A stretch of 64,000 bases of DNA from the NCBI GenBank assembly GCA_003255745.1, contig QKYL01000010.1:117105-181104 (forward strand), in the 5' to 3' direction. Numbering within the stretch: position 1 is the first letter of the stretch; the number at the start of each line of letters is the position of its first letter. Source of the stretch: Paracoccus saliphilus. GTDB taxonomy: Bacteria; Pseudomonadota; Alphaproteobacteria; Rhodobacterales; Rhodobacteraceae. This document shows, piece by piece, positions 8,436 through 15,595 of this stretch. The position numbers were made by a program, and so were the translations under genes. Under the pieces are notes generated by a model. The model made no database searches, was not told the DNA's origin, and saw only the letters and a list, made by a program, of their open reading frames with translations.

Positions 8436-10589
8436 TCACCCTGCAAATTGCGGCGCGGGGCCGGGAAGCGGCATCTGCGGCAGGCCGATGCTGCGGATCA
8501 CCTCGATGCGGCGGGTTTCGGGCAGGTCGGTCAGCGACAGGACCAGCGCGTCGCCCAGATGCGGGCGCATGAAGGCGGCCAGCGACCGGCGCAGCGGCGG
8601 TGAGACGGCGAGCAGCAGGTGCTGCGACCGCGCCTGCATCTCCTCCTCGGCCGAGGCGAGATCACGCAGCAGGGTTGCCGCGAAACCGGGATCCAGCGTC
8701 AGCCCGTCCTCGGCCGGCCGGCGGGCGCGGATCAGGATCTGTTCCAGGTCAGGGGCCAGCGTGACAAAGCCAAGCGTCGCCCCCACCGGCGCGATCTGCT
8801 GCAGCAGCAGCGGGATCAGCGCGGGGCGCAGCGCCTCGGCCTGGGCGGCAATCGTCGCTGGCGTGGCGCTCAGCTGTGCCAAGCCTTCCAGGATGCGCCG
8901 CAGGTCCGACACCGGAACGCGGTCCTGCAGCAGCTGGCGCATCACTGCCGTCAGCACATGCAGCGGCACCAGCTTGGGCACCACGGTCTGGACCAGCGTC
9001 GGCGCCGCCTGCGACAGCGCATCCAGCAGCGCCTGGACGTCGTCGGGACCCAAAAGGTCGCCCGCATGGCGTTGCAGCACCTGGCCCAGATGGGTGGCGA
9101 TCACCGCCTCGGGGTCGACGACCGTATAGTCGTCCGCCTCGGCCTCGGCCTGCTGGTGGGCCTGGATCCAGACCGCGTCGAGACCAAAGGACGGGTCGCG
9201 CACCTCGATCCCCGCCAGCTTGCGGGTCGAGTTGTGGCCGGGGATCGCCAGCTTGCGATCGGCATGGGCCACGTCCTCGGCCACGATGGTCTGTCCGATG
9301 CGCAGCCGGTAAGCGTTCGGGGGCAGGGACAGGTCGTCGCGGATGCGGACCCCCGGCACGACGATGCCCAAGGCGCGCGACAGTTCCCGCCGGATCGCCG
9401 TGATGCGGCTGACCAGGGTGCCGCCTTCGTTGCCGCTGGCCAAGGGGATCAGGCCATAGCCGATCTGCAATGTCAGGGGCGCAAGGTCTGTCACTTCTTC
9501 GGGGGTGATCGGGGTGGCGGCGGAGTCGGCCCGATCCTCGGCCCGGTCTGCCGGTCCAAGGGCTGCCATCGGCATGCCCGGCGCGGGCGGGGCGACGGCT
9601 GCGGCCCTGTGTGTTTCGGACTTGCTGGCGGCGACCGCCGCGGCGGCGGCCCCCGCCGCCGCCAGCAGGAAGATCAGGTTCGGCATACCCGGCACCAGGC
9701 CCAGGATCAGCAGCACCGCCGCCGCCGGGGTCCAGGCGCGCGAGACGTTCACCTGCCGCCCGATCAGCCCGCCCATGTCCGAGGACGAGGACGACCGCGT
9801 GACGATGATCGCCGCGGCCAGCGACAGCAGCAGGCCGGGCACTTGCGCCACCAGACCGTCCCCGACCGAGAGGCGCACATAGGTGTCGGCGGCCTCGCCC
9901 AAGCTCAGCCCGTGCTGGGCGGTGCCGACAACGATGCCGCCGAAAAGGTTGATGGCAAGGATCACTAGGCCCGCAACCGCGTCGCCCTTGACGAATTTCG
10001 ACGCCCCGTCCATTGCGCCATAGAAATCGGCCTCGGCCGCAACCTCGCCCCGGCGGATCTTGGCCTCTTCCGGGGTCAGGATGCCGGCGTTCAGGTCGGC
10101 GTCGATGGCCATCTGCTTGCCCGGCATGGCGTCCAGCGTGAAGCGGGCCGACACTTCGGACACGCGACCCGCACCCTTGGCAATCACCACCATGTTGATG
10201 ATGACCAGGATCGCGAACACCAGCAGGCCCACGACGAAGTTTCCGCCGACAACGAATTCTGCAAACGCCTCGATCACCTTCCCGGCCGAGGCGGTGCCTT
10301 CGTGGCCTTCGGACAGCACGATCCGGGTCGAAGCCACGTTCAGCGCCAGCCGCAGGGTTGTCGCGATCAGCAGCAGCGACGGAAAGCTGGAAAAGTCCAG
10401 CGGCCGTTCGGAATGGACCGCGACCATCAGCACCAGCAGCGACAGCAGGATGTTGCCCACGAAGAAGATGTCCAGCAGCGAGGCGGGCAGGGGCACGATC
10501 ATCATGGCCATGATGACCAGGATGCCAAGCGGCATGGCAAAGGCGCCCGCCCCGCCCACGAAGCGTCCCGAACGTGCCAGCACGCTCAT
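8436..10589 (-). CDS. flhA: Flagellar type III export gate protein FlhA
   Basis: A 717-residue FHIPEP-family protein of standard length. The N-terminal half carries about eight membrane segments from residue 15 onward, including the family signature LLIATTLRLALNVASTR and the loop DAMPGKQMAIDADLNAG between segments. The C-terminal half (from about residue 350) is the cytoplasmic domain that docks chaperone-substrate complexes. FlhA is the main proton-coupled export gate subunit. It heads the operon flhA-flhF-fliA and has its own sigma-54 promoter 63 bases upstream of the ATG. Confidence 0.95.
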   Translation of the reverse strand: MSVLARSGRFVGGAGAFAMPLGILVIMAMMIVPLPASLLDIFFVGNILLSLLVLMVAVHSERPLDFSSFPSLLLIATTLRLALNVASTRIVLSEGHEGTASAGKVIEAFAEFVVGGNFVVGLLVFAILVIINMVVIAKGAGRVSEVSARFTLDAMPGKQMAIDADLNAGILTPEEAKIRRGEVAAEADFYGAMDGASKFVKGDAVAGLVILAINLFGGIVVGTAQHGLSLGEAADTYVRLSVGDGLVAQVPGLLLSLAAAIIVTRSSSSSDMGGLIGRQVNVSRAWTPAAAVLLILGLVPGMPNLIFLLAAAGAAAAAVAASKSETHRAAAVAPPAPGMPMAALGPADRAEDRADSAATPITPEEVTDLAPLTLQIGYGLIPLASGNEGGTLVSRITAIRRELSRALGIVVPGVRIRDDLSLPPNAYRLRIGQTIVAEDVAHADRKLAIPGHNSTRKLAGIEVRDPSFGLDAVWIQAHQQAEAEADDYTVVDPEAVIATHLGQVLQRHAGDLLGPDDVQALLDALSQAAPTLVQTVVPKLVPLHVLTAVMRQLLQDRVPVSDLRRILEGLAQLSATPATIAAQAEALRPALIPLLLQQIAPVGATLGFVTLAPDLEQILIRARRPAEDGLTLDPGFAATLLRDLASAEEEMQARSQHLLLAVSPPLRRSLAAFMRPHLGDALVLSLTDLPETRRIEVIRSIGLPQMPLPGPAPQFAG

Positions 10590-10661
10590 GCCGATGCCTT
10601 TGCGAAGGGGAAGGAAGTCATCTGGGGCCTCGGCTTGTCATGCGCGGTGTCGAGGCAAGGA

Positions 10662-10682
10662 CTGCAAGGCCCGTGCCAGCCG
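10662..10682 (-). promoter_or_regulatory. Sigma-54 promoter of flhA (left arm of inverted repeat)
   Basis: Read on the minus strand this arm contains TGGCACGGGCCTTGCA, an exact match to the -24/-12 consensus TGGCACG-N4-TTGCA. The -12 GC is at 10664-10665, giving a predicted transcript start near 10652 and a leader of about 63 bases before flhA. The arm is an exact reverse complement of 10713-10733. Confidence 0.8.
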
Positions 10683-10712
10683 GAAGGGACGGCAGGTTCC
10701 GGCACGGACGCG

Positions 10713-10733
10713 CGGCTGGCACGGGCCTTGCAG
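10713..10733 (+). promoter_or_regulatory. Sigma-54 promoter of the flgP-like/flgT/flgA/flgM operon (right arm)
   Basis: The plus strand reads TGGCACGGGCCTTGCA at 10717-10732, an exact sigma-54 promoter. The -12 GC at 10730-10731 predicts a start near 10743, about 30 bases before the ATG at 10774. Together with 10662-10682 it forms a perfect 21-bp inverted repeat around a 30-bp spacer, so two identical promoters face away from each other. Confidence 0.8.
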
Positions 10734-10773
10734 CCGAAACCGGCAACAGCCCCAGCATCGGAGCCCGACCGGC

Positions 10774-11316
10774 ATGCTTGCCCCCGTCTTTTCGCCCCCG
10801 CCCGTTCCCGCCACCCCTACCCGGCCGTTGATGTTGGCCGGGATCTGCCTTGCTGCGGCCCTGCTGTCCGGCTGCGCCGGAACCACCGGTGCCGGCGTCT
10901 CGTCCGCCGCGGGCGAGGCTCCCATCCCGATCGCCGCCGCAATGGAGGGAGCGCCCGCACCCGCGCCCGTCCCGATGGCCAGCGGGCCCGTCATGCCCAA
11001 GCTGTCGGGACGCGGCTTTGCCCAAGTGGCGGGCCAGCCGGGCCAAACCCTGAACGAACGCCGGCTGCTGGCCATGCGGGCGGCGCGGCTGGATGCGCTG
11101 CGCGACCTGACCGAACAGGTGCATGGCATCCAGATCAGTTCGGACAGCTACCTGCGGGACGCGGTGCTGCGCAACGACACGGTGGCCGCGCATGTCCAGG
11201 GCAGCCTGCGCGCGGCGCGCACGGTGTCGATCGAGCCGCGCGGCGAGGACGGCTATGCCGTCCTGCTGGAGCTGGACGAGGCGACGCTGTCACAAGTCCT
11301 GCGCGCGGCCCTGTGA
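10774..11316 (+). CDS. Outer-membrane lipoprotein, LPP20/FlgP-like
   Basis: A 180-residue lipoprotein: the hydrophobic stretch MLAGICLAAALLSGC ends in a clear lipobox (LLSGC). If translation starts at the Met at residue 20 rather than residue 1, the signal peptide has more usual length. After a Pro/Ala-rich linker, residues about 85-180 form one LPP20-type domain (GRGFAQVAGQPGQTLNERRLLAMRAARLDALRDLTEQVHG). FlgP of Vibrio and Campylobacter has this architecture and sits in or around the outer-membrane flagellar disk. It overlaps the flgT start by 4 bases if GTG 11313 is used. The flgP assignment rests on the domain and the flgT/flgA/flgM neighbours. Confidence 0.7.
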   Translation: MLAPVFSPPPVPATPTRPLMLAGICLAAALLSGCAGTTGAGVSSAAGEAPIPIAAAMEGAPAPAPVPMASGPVMPKLSGRGFAQVAGQPGQTLNERRLLAMRAARLDALRDLTEQVHGIQISSDSYLRDAVLRNDTVAAHVQGSLRAARTVSIEPRGEDGYAVLLELDEATLSQVLRAAL

Positions 11317-11321
11317 TCGCG

Positions 11322-12419
11322 ATGAGCGGCCTGTCGCGGCGACATCTGATGTTTGGATCGCTGGCCGTCCTGGGCCTGGCGCCCGGTCGCGTGCTTGCGG
11401 GCGACAACTGGATCGAGGTCGTGGGCGCCGCCGTTGTTTCCAGCCCTGCCGATCGTCCGGCCGCCCGACGGCGTGCATTGGCGGATGCCCTGCTGTCGGC
11501 GGCGCTGGCGGGTGGTGCGGACCTGCAAGGCCATTCGGTGTTGTCGAACACGCGCATGACCTCGGATCTGCTGGTGGTGCGGCCGACGGGACGGGTCCTG
11601 GCCTATCGCGTCACGTCCGAAACCTTTGACGGGCAGTTGCTGCGCATCGGCATCATGGCCCAGGTCGGTCCGCCCCAAACCGGCGCCTGCACCGAACGGC
11701 GGCGGCTGGTGGTTGTGGCCTATCCGGTGCAGGTCCATGTCTCTCAGGAAAGCCCTGCCTGGACCGAGGCATTTGGACAGCACGTGGCGGCGGAACTTCT
11801 GCGGCGGGTGGCCGGGCATCCGGCCGTCGCGCAAGTAACCCTTGCCGACCGGCTGCCCCCCGCCCGGCGCGAGGCCACCGATTATCGCACCCTGACCCAA
11901 GGCAGCGTCGCGGTTCCGCCGGGGGGCCATGCCCTGCACATGGACCTGCGGATCGTTCCCGAAGACCGCCAGCTGCGCCTTTCGCTGGAAATGCGGCTGG
12001 TGGGTGCGGCCGATGCCCTGGCCGCCACCCATGATCAGGCGGTCAGGCTGCCCCACGCTTCGGTCCTGGGCCGGGCCGCGCCGCTGATCGAGACGGATCG
12101 CCACCGCCTGGCCAGCCGCTTGGGCGCGGGGGCGGCGCCCGCGCTGACGGCGCTGTTGGACCGGGCAGGCTGCCAGCCGGTCGCGACGCAGCTGCTGCTG
12201 GCCGGCGGTCGTCTGTCCGCACCGGTTGGACGCGCCCAGGGCGTGCTGAGAACCAGCATCGCCTATACTGTCGACCGCGATGCCTCGACCGAGATGCTGG
12301 AGGTGACGGCTGTCGGGAACCGGACGGTCGACCTGGCGCCCCTGGACCCGTCCCGGCCGCTGTCGGCATTCGCCGGGCGACCGGTCCGCTTTATCACCAC
12401 AACACCGGGTCTGCCATGA
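11322..12419 (+). CDS. flgT: Flagellar assembly protein FlgT
   Basis: A 365-residue exported protein: signal peptide at residues 1-24 (RRHLMFGSLAVLGLAPGRVLA) with two Arg before the hydrophobic core. The N-terminal domain fits FlgT_N (WIEVVGAAVVSSPADRPAARR, then ALLSAALAGGADLQG, LLVVRPTGRVLAYRVTSE). A middle domain starts at about residue 125 (ERRRLVVVAYPVQVH), and a short C-terminal domain follows. In Vibrio FlgT builds the periplasmic H-ring, and a distant R. sphaeroides homologue is needed for motor rotation. GTG 11313 is an alternative in-frame start that would overlap the upstream stop. The gene ends with an ATGA overlap into flgA. Confidence 0.78.
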   Translation: MSGLSRRHLMFGSLAVLGLAPGRVLAGDNWIEVVGAAVVSSPADRPAARRRALADALLSAALAGGADLQGHSVLSNTRMTSDLLVVRPTGRVLAYRVTSETFDGQLLRIGIMAQVGPPQTGACTERRRLVVVAYPVQVHVSQESPAWTEAFGQHVAAELLRRVAGHPAVAQVTLADRLPPARREATDYRTLTQGSVAVPPGGHALHMDLRIVPEDRQLRLSLEMRLVGAADALAATHDQAVRLPHASVLGRAAPLIETDRHRLASRLGAGAAPALTALLDRAGCQPVATQLLLAGGRLSAPVGRAQGVLRTSIAYTVDRDASTEMLEVTAVGNRTVDLAPLDPSRPLSAFAGRPVRFITTTPGLP

Positions 12420-13207
12420 AAGCGGCCCTGGCAATGCTGGTTCCGGTGATGGCGCTTTTTTCGCCGGCTGCCGCGGCGCCGCTGACAGGGCAAGAGGTCC
12501 TTCGCCTGATCACGCAGGCGATGACCCATGCCGGCCAGCCCGCGCCGGACATGCCCGCGCCTTTGCGCGCGCTTCCTGACTGCGCGCATCCGCCGAAGGT
12601 GGCGCCGGTCGCCGGCAACTGGCGCACCGTGTCGCTGGATTGCGATGCGCCTGTTGCCTGGCGGCGGATGTTCCGGACGGGAGCAGATGTGGCATGGGCA
12701 TCCCCTGCCGCGGGTGACGAGGAGGGCGGCGCGCGACCGCCCGCGCTGACCGTCCCGGCGCTGCTGGCCGTCCGGCCGCTGCAGCGGGGCGGCCGGATCA
12801 CGCCGGGCGACCTGCGCCAGGCGCAGTTGCCGGCGGCGGGTCACGGAGGCCAGACGTTGAGCGATCCCGCCGATGCCGAGGGTCGGCGCCTGCGCGTGCC
12901 CCTGCGCGCGGGGCAGCCCCTGCTGGAGCGGCATCTGGAGCCGGCGCTGGACATAGAGCCCGGGCAGGAGGTGTCCATCAACCTGCAGGGGGCAGGCATC
13001 GAGATATCGGCGGCGGGCACGGCCCTGGGCGGGGGGGTCATCGGCGACCTGATCCGTGTCCGGCAAGGTGGGCGCGACGGGCGCGATGTCGAGGCGCTGA
13101 TCGTCGCCCGGGGGATCGTGAGGGTCCGCCCTAACATGCGCCGCAGAAGCGTCGTTAGGCAGGGCATACGGAGGCTGCAATGGTCAACCCAATCACATCG
13201 AATGTAA
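12416..13207 (+). CDS. flgA: Flagellar P-ring assembly chaperone FlgA
   Basis: A 263-residue periplasmic protein with a signal peptide at residues 1-20. The C-terminal SAF/FlgA domain is visible (RPLQRGGRITPGDLRQAQLP, LRVPLRAGQPLLERHLEP, VSINLQGAGIEISAAGTALG, GDLIRVRQ). FlgA helps FlgI form the P ring around the rod. It overlaps flgT by 4 bases (ATGA), indicating translational coupling. Its 3' end overlaps the first 28 bases of flgM, which is unusual and adds about ten C-terminal residues beyond the family core. Confidence 0.88.
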   Translation: MKAALAMLVPVMALFSPAAAAPLTGQEVLRLITQAMTHAGQPAPDMPAPLRALPDCAHPPKVAPVAGNWRTVSLDCDAPVAWRRMFRTGADVAWASPAAGDEEGGARPPALTVPALLAVRPLQRGGRITPGDLRQAQLPAAGHGGQTLSDPADAEGRRLRVPLRAGQPLLERHLEPALDIEPGQEVSINLQGAGIEISAAGTALGGGVIGDLIRVRQGGRDGRDVEALIVARGIVRVRPNMRRRSVVRQGIRRLQWSTQSHRM

Positions 13208-13479
13208 CCCGCCTGCGCCCTACGCTTGACGTGGAGACGCATCGTGCCTCGCAACAGGCAGCGGGATCGAAACTTTCCGGCGTCGGCCCGGCTCCAAGCG
13301 ACAGCCTCAGCCTTTCCGCCACTGCGGGCGCGCTGCCCGAGGCGCTGACGCAGGGGCCGCCGGTGGATCGCGCGCTTGTGGATCGGCTGGTGACGGCGAT
13401 CTCGGAAGGCGCCTATCCAATCGATCCGGAACGCATCGCGGACGTGTTGTTCCGCGATGGCCTAGATTTCTCGCGTTGA
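13180..13479 (+). CDS. flgM: Anti-sigma-28 factor FlgM
   Basis: A 99-residue protein with a disordered N-terminal half (many Ser, Thr and Gly) and the FlgM C-terminal sigma-binding helices (DRALVDRLVTAISEGAYPID, PERIADVLFRDGLDF). FlgM binds FliA until the hook is complete and is then exported, releasing late gene expression. It lies directly after flgA, as in many gammaproteobacteria, and its start overlaps flgA by 28 bases. GGAGGC lies 7 bases before the ATG. Confidence 0.9.
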   Translation: MVNPITSNVTRLRPTLDVETHRASQQAAGSKLSGVGPAPSDSLSLSATAGALPEALTQGPPVDRALVDRLVTAISEGAYPIDPERIADVLFRDGLDFSR

Positions 13480-13489
13480 AGGAAACGCC

Positions 13490-13912
13490 ATGTCGTTCTC
13501 GATTTCCATGCCGGCCCTCATTATCTTGATGGCGTTGGCGCTGTGCCTGGTCATGGTGGCCATGGGCGCCGTCCTTGGGCGGCGCAACCGGTCAAAGGCA
13601 ACTGTCGCGGCGACGACAGCCCTTGTTCCCCAAATTACGCCCGAGCCCGCCCCCGGCTTCAGCATGTCCGAAATCGTCGATGCGATCGGAACCCTGCTGG
13701 CCGCGCAGGAACAGCGTCGTCAGGACGACCAGTCCGCCCTGCGGTCCGATCTTGCCGCGCTGCGCGGGGATGTCGAATGGCTGGCCTCGGAACGGATGAT
13801 CGAGCAGGCAATCGAGATGTGCCGCGAAGGGGCGCCGACGCAGGACATCAGCGACAGCCTGGGCCTGTCCAGCGACGCCATTCGCACCATCCGGCTGCTG
13901 CGCGCCCACTGA
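13490..13912 (+). CDS. Small membrane-anchored protein, DUF2802-like, after flgM
   Basis: A 140-residue protein with one N-terminal membrane segment (PALIILMALALCLVMVAMGAV, approximate residues 8-28), a linker, a helical region (LLAAQEQRRQDDQSALRSDL), and a C-terminal helix-turn-helix-like segment (IEQAIEMCREGAPTQDISDS, LGLSSDAIRTIRLLRAH). That last part resembles DUF2802, found next to flagellar and chemotaxis genes in gammaproteobacteria. It starts 10 bp after flgM and is followed by a terminator, so it closes the operon. It is not FlgN, which has no membrane segment. Function unknown. Confidence 0.65.
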   Translation: MSFSISMPALIILMALALCLVMVAMGAVLGRRNRSKATVAATTALVPQITPEPAPGFSMSEIVDAIGTLLAAQEQRRQDDQSALRSDLAALRGDVEWLASERMIEQAIEMCREGAPTQDISDSLGLSSDAIRTIRLLRAH

Positions 13913-13945
13913 CGGCTGAATGCTGCACCGGCGCTGACCACCTTG

Positions 13946-13973
13946 CCGGTCCGGACATATCCGGGCCGGTTTT
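13946..13973 (+). terminator. Rho-independent terminator of the flgP-like/flgT/flgA/flgM operon
   Basis: The stem pairs CCGGTCCGGA (13946-13955) with TCCGGGCCGG (13960-13969), with one G-U pair and a CATA loop, followed by TTTT. It lies 34 bases after the stop codon at 13912. Confidence 0.8.
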
Positions 13974-14150
13974 ACCACGTTCGCAGAGCCGTTCACGCCA
14001 AAGGCCACTGGTCAGGTGCAGCGATTCAAAACACCCCCCCCAGTTGCCTTCGCAGGGCCGGCGGTGCCGGGCAGGGGCCTTGCCCCGGAGTGATCCTGGC
14101 AGTTGGTCATTGCCGGGGCGCGGAGGGGGGGCGTGATGCCAAGGCGCAGG

Positions 14151-14189
14151 AAAAAGGCGCCGACCGTTCGCAGAAGGCTGACCGGCGCC
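14151..14189 (-). terminator. Rho-independent terminator downstream of fliS
   Basis: On the minus strand GGCGCCG (14189-14183) pairs with CGGCGCC (14162-14156) and is followed by TTTTT (14155-14151). It lies about 45 bases after the fliS stop. The 14190-14231 remainder and 13974-14150 hold no gene I can support. Confidence 0.75.
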
Positions 14190-14231
14190 AATCCACTACC
14201 ACCCCTTCTGGGGCCTCCGGAACACCTATGG

Positions 14232-14630
14232 TCATTCTGCGGCAGTGCGGTCCTTGATCTCGCTCCAGGCAGATCGGAGGGAGGCGATGAACGAGATTGC
14301 CTTCTCCAAGCCCTTTGGGTCCTCCGCCTCGCGCGTGAAGGCCCCCACGACCTGCACGCGGCAGTATTCATAGACACGGAAAAGGGCTGGGGCAATTTCG
14401 CCCCCGTGTTCGAAATCCAGGCTGTTCTGCAGCAGGTAAAGCGCCGCCAGGGCTCGCGTCATCGGACCCGATGGCATGGACGCCCCGTTGGCGGCCGCGA
14501 CCCGCAGCGCCTCCATCGAGGATTGCAGCTCGGTCAGGGTCAGGCCAATGATGGCATGGGGATCCTCGGGCGCAACCACGCCCGCCTGCGCGGCGCGGCT
14601 GTAGGATTGGCGGGCTAGATCAAGCGTCAT
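14232..14630 (-). CDS. fliS: Flagellin export chaperone FliS
   Basis: A 132-residue, all-helical protein. The pattern fits FliS: a Tyr-containing start (ARQSYSRAAQAG), then PHAIIGLTLTELQSSMEALR, ALAALYLLQNSLDFEHGGEI, APALFRVYEYCRVQVVGA and a final LRSAWSEI. FliS binds the C-terminus of flagellin and prevents early polymerisation before export. ATG 14630 begins the conserved region; an earlier in-frame start would add 12 Pro-rich residues. It lies alone between two terminator-like hairpins, away from fliC/fliD, which are not in the window. Confidence 0.8.
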   Translation of the reverse strand: MTLDLARQSYSRAAQAGVVAPEDPHAIIGLTLTELQSSMEALRVAAANGASMPSGPMTRALAALYLLQNSLDFEHGGEIAPALFRVYEYCRVQVVGAFTREAEDPKGLEKAISFIASLRSAWSEIKDRTAAE

Positions 14631-14669
14631 CGGTGCCTCGGGATGTCTGTCTGTTGGACCTGGCAAAGT

Positions 14670-14690
14670 TTACGGCCGTTTGGGCCGTAA
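14670..14690 (-). terminator. Hairpin between the response regulator gene and fliS
   Basis: An exact 8-bp stem (TTACGGCC / GGCCGTAA, 14670-14677 and 14683-14690) with a 5-base loop. It sits 7 bases after the response-regulator stop. The T-tract on the minus strand is weak (ACTTT), so termination may be partial. Confidence 0.45.
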
Positions 14691-14696
14691 TGTTAT

Positions 14697-15358
14697 CTAG
14701 ACCAGCCCCATGTCGCGCGCGATGACCACCGCCTGCGTCCGGTTCTGCACGTTGAACTTGCGATAGATCGAGGTGACGTGCATCTTGACCGTCGGCTCGG
14801 CCAGTTGCAGTTCCTTGGCGATTTCCTTGTTGGGTTTACCTTCAGCCAGAAACACCAGGACCTCCATCTCCTTGTCGCTCAGCTGGCCGTTCTTGACGAC
14901 GCGGCTCGGCTCGGCTCGGCGCTGATGCGCATCAGCTCCATTGGCAGATAGCGTTCGCCGCAATGGATGAAGCGGATGGCATTGGCCAGGCTGCGGGCCG
15001 GGGTCGTCTTCAGCACAATACCGGCAGCGCCGGTCTTCATGATCTCTTCCTGCATGCGCGGGGTGGGGGTGCCGGTGATGATCGCCACGGGCTTGGTGTC
15101 GTTCAGGCGGATGGCGCGCCGCAGGCCCGCGACACCGTTCATGCCGGGCATGTTCAGGTCCAGCAGGACAACGTCAAAGGGGCCCTCCTGCTGGATCAGG
15201 TCGGCGGCTTCGTCAAAGCTTTCCGCGGTGGTGACATTCATGCCCCCAAGCTCCGACAGGAACATCGAGAACATCTCGAGGATCATCCGGTGGTCATCCG
15301 CCAAAAGAACGCTGATCTGTGGCTGGGGAGCAGTATTTTGCACGTTCATTTTAACCAT
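14697..15358 (-). pseudogene. LuxR-type response regulator interrupted by a frameshift
   Basis: Two adjacent reading frames together make one NarL/LuxR response regulator. The first (15358 down to 14879) holds a complete receiver domain: LLADDHRM, phospho-acceptor Asp in VVLLDLNMPGMNG, AIITGTPTP, and Lys in IVLKTTP. The second (14963 down to 14697) holds the helix-turn-helix (QLSDKEMEVLVFLAEGKPNK, EIAKELQLAEPTVKMHVTSI). They meet at a (GGCTC)3 tandem repeat, 14903-14920. Removing one 5-bp unit joins them exactly into a 218-residue protein reading SAEPSRVVKNGQLSDKE. As given, the product ends 20 residues after MELMRISAEPS without its DNA-binding domain. Its targets are unknown; the location next to fliS suggests motility or surface behaviour. 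Confidence 0.85.
14903..14920. repeat. 5-bp tandem repeat (GGCTC)3 at the frameshift
   Basis: The plus strand reads GGCTC three times followed by GGC. A 5-bp unit is not a multiple of three, so each slip changes the frame of the overlapping response-regulator gene. Two units restore the intact frame; three units, as here, break it. Confidence 0.85.
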
Positions 15359-15595
15359 CCGTTCTGTGTTTTGGAGCTTCCGGCTGCCCCGAGGCGCTGC
15401 AAGTCCGTTATGACCTCAGCAATTCGATTTTTCCGGCCCTCAGTCAATCAAGCCGAGGCTTAGGGACATGGCGATTCTCCGATTACCTTGCCGGTCGACC
15501 ATTTGAGATGATCGAATATACCTACGGAGATATAAGATATGTTTAATAGGTGCCAAAGGGCGCGGGGCGGTGGCCTGCAATGTCATTCATTTGCC

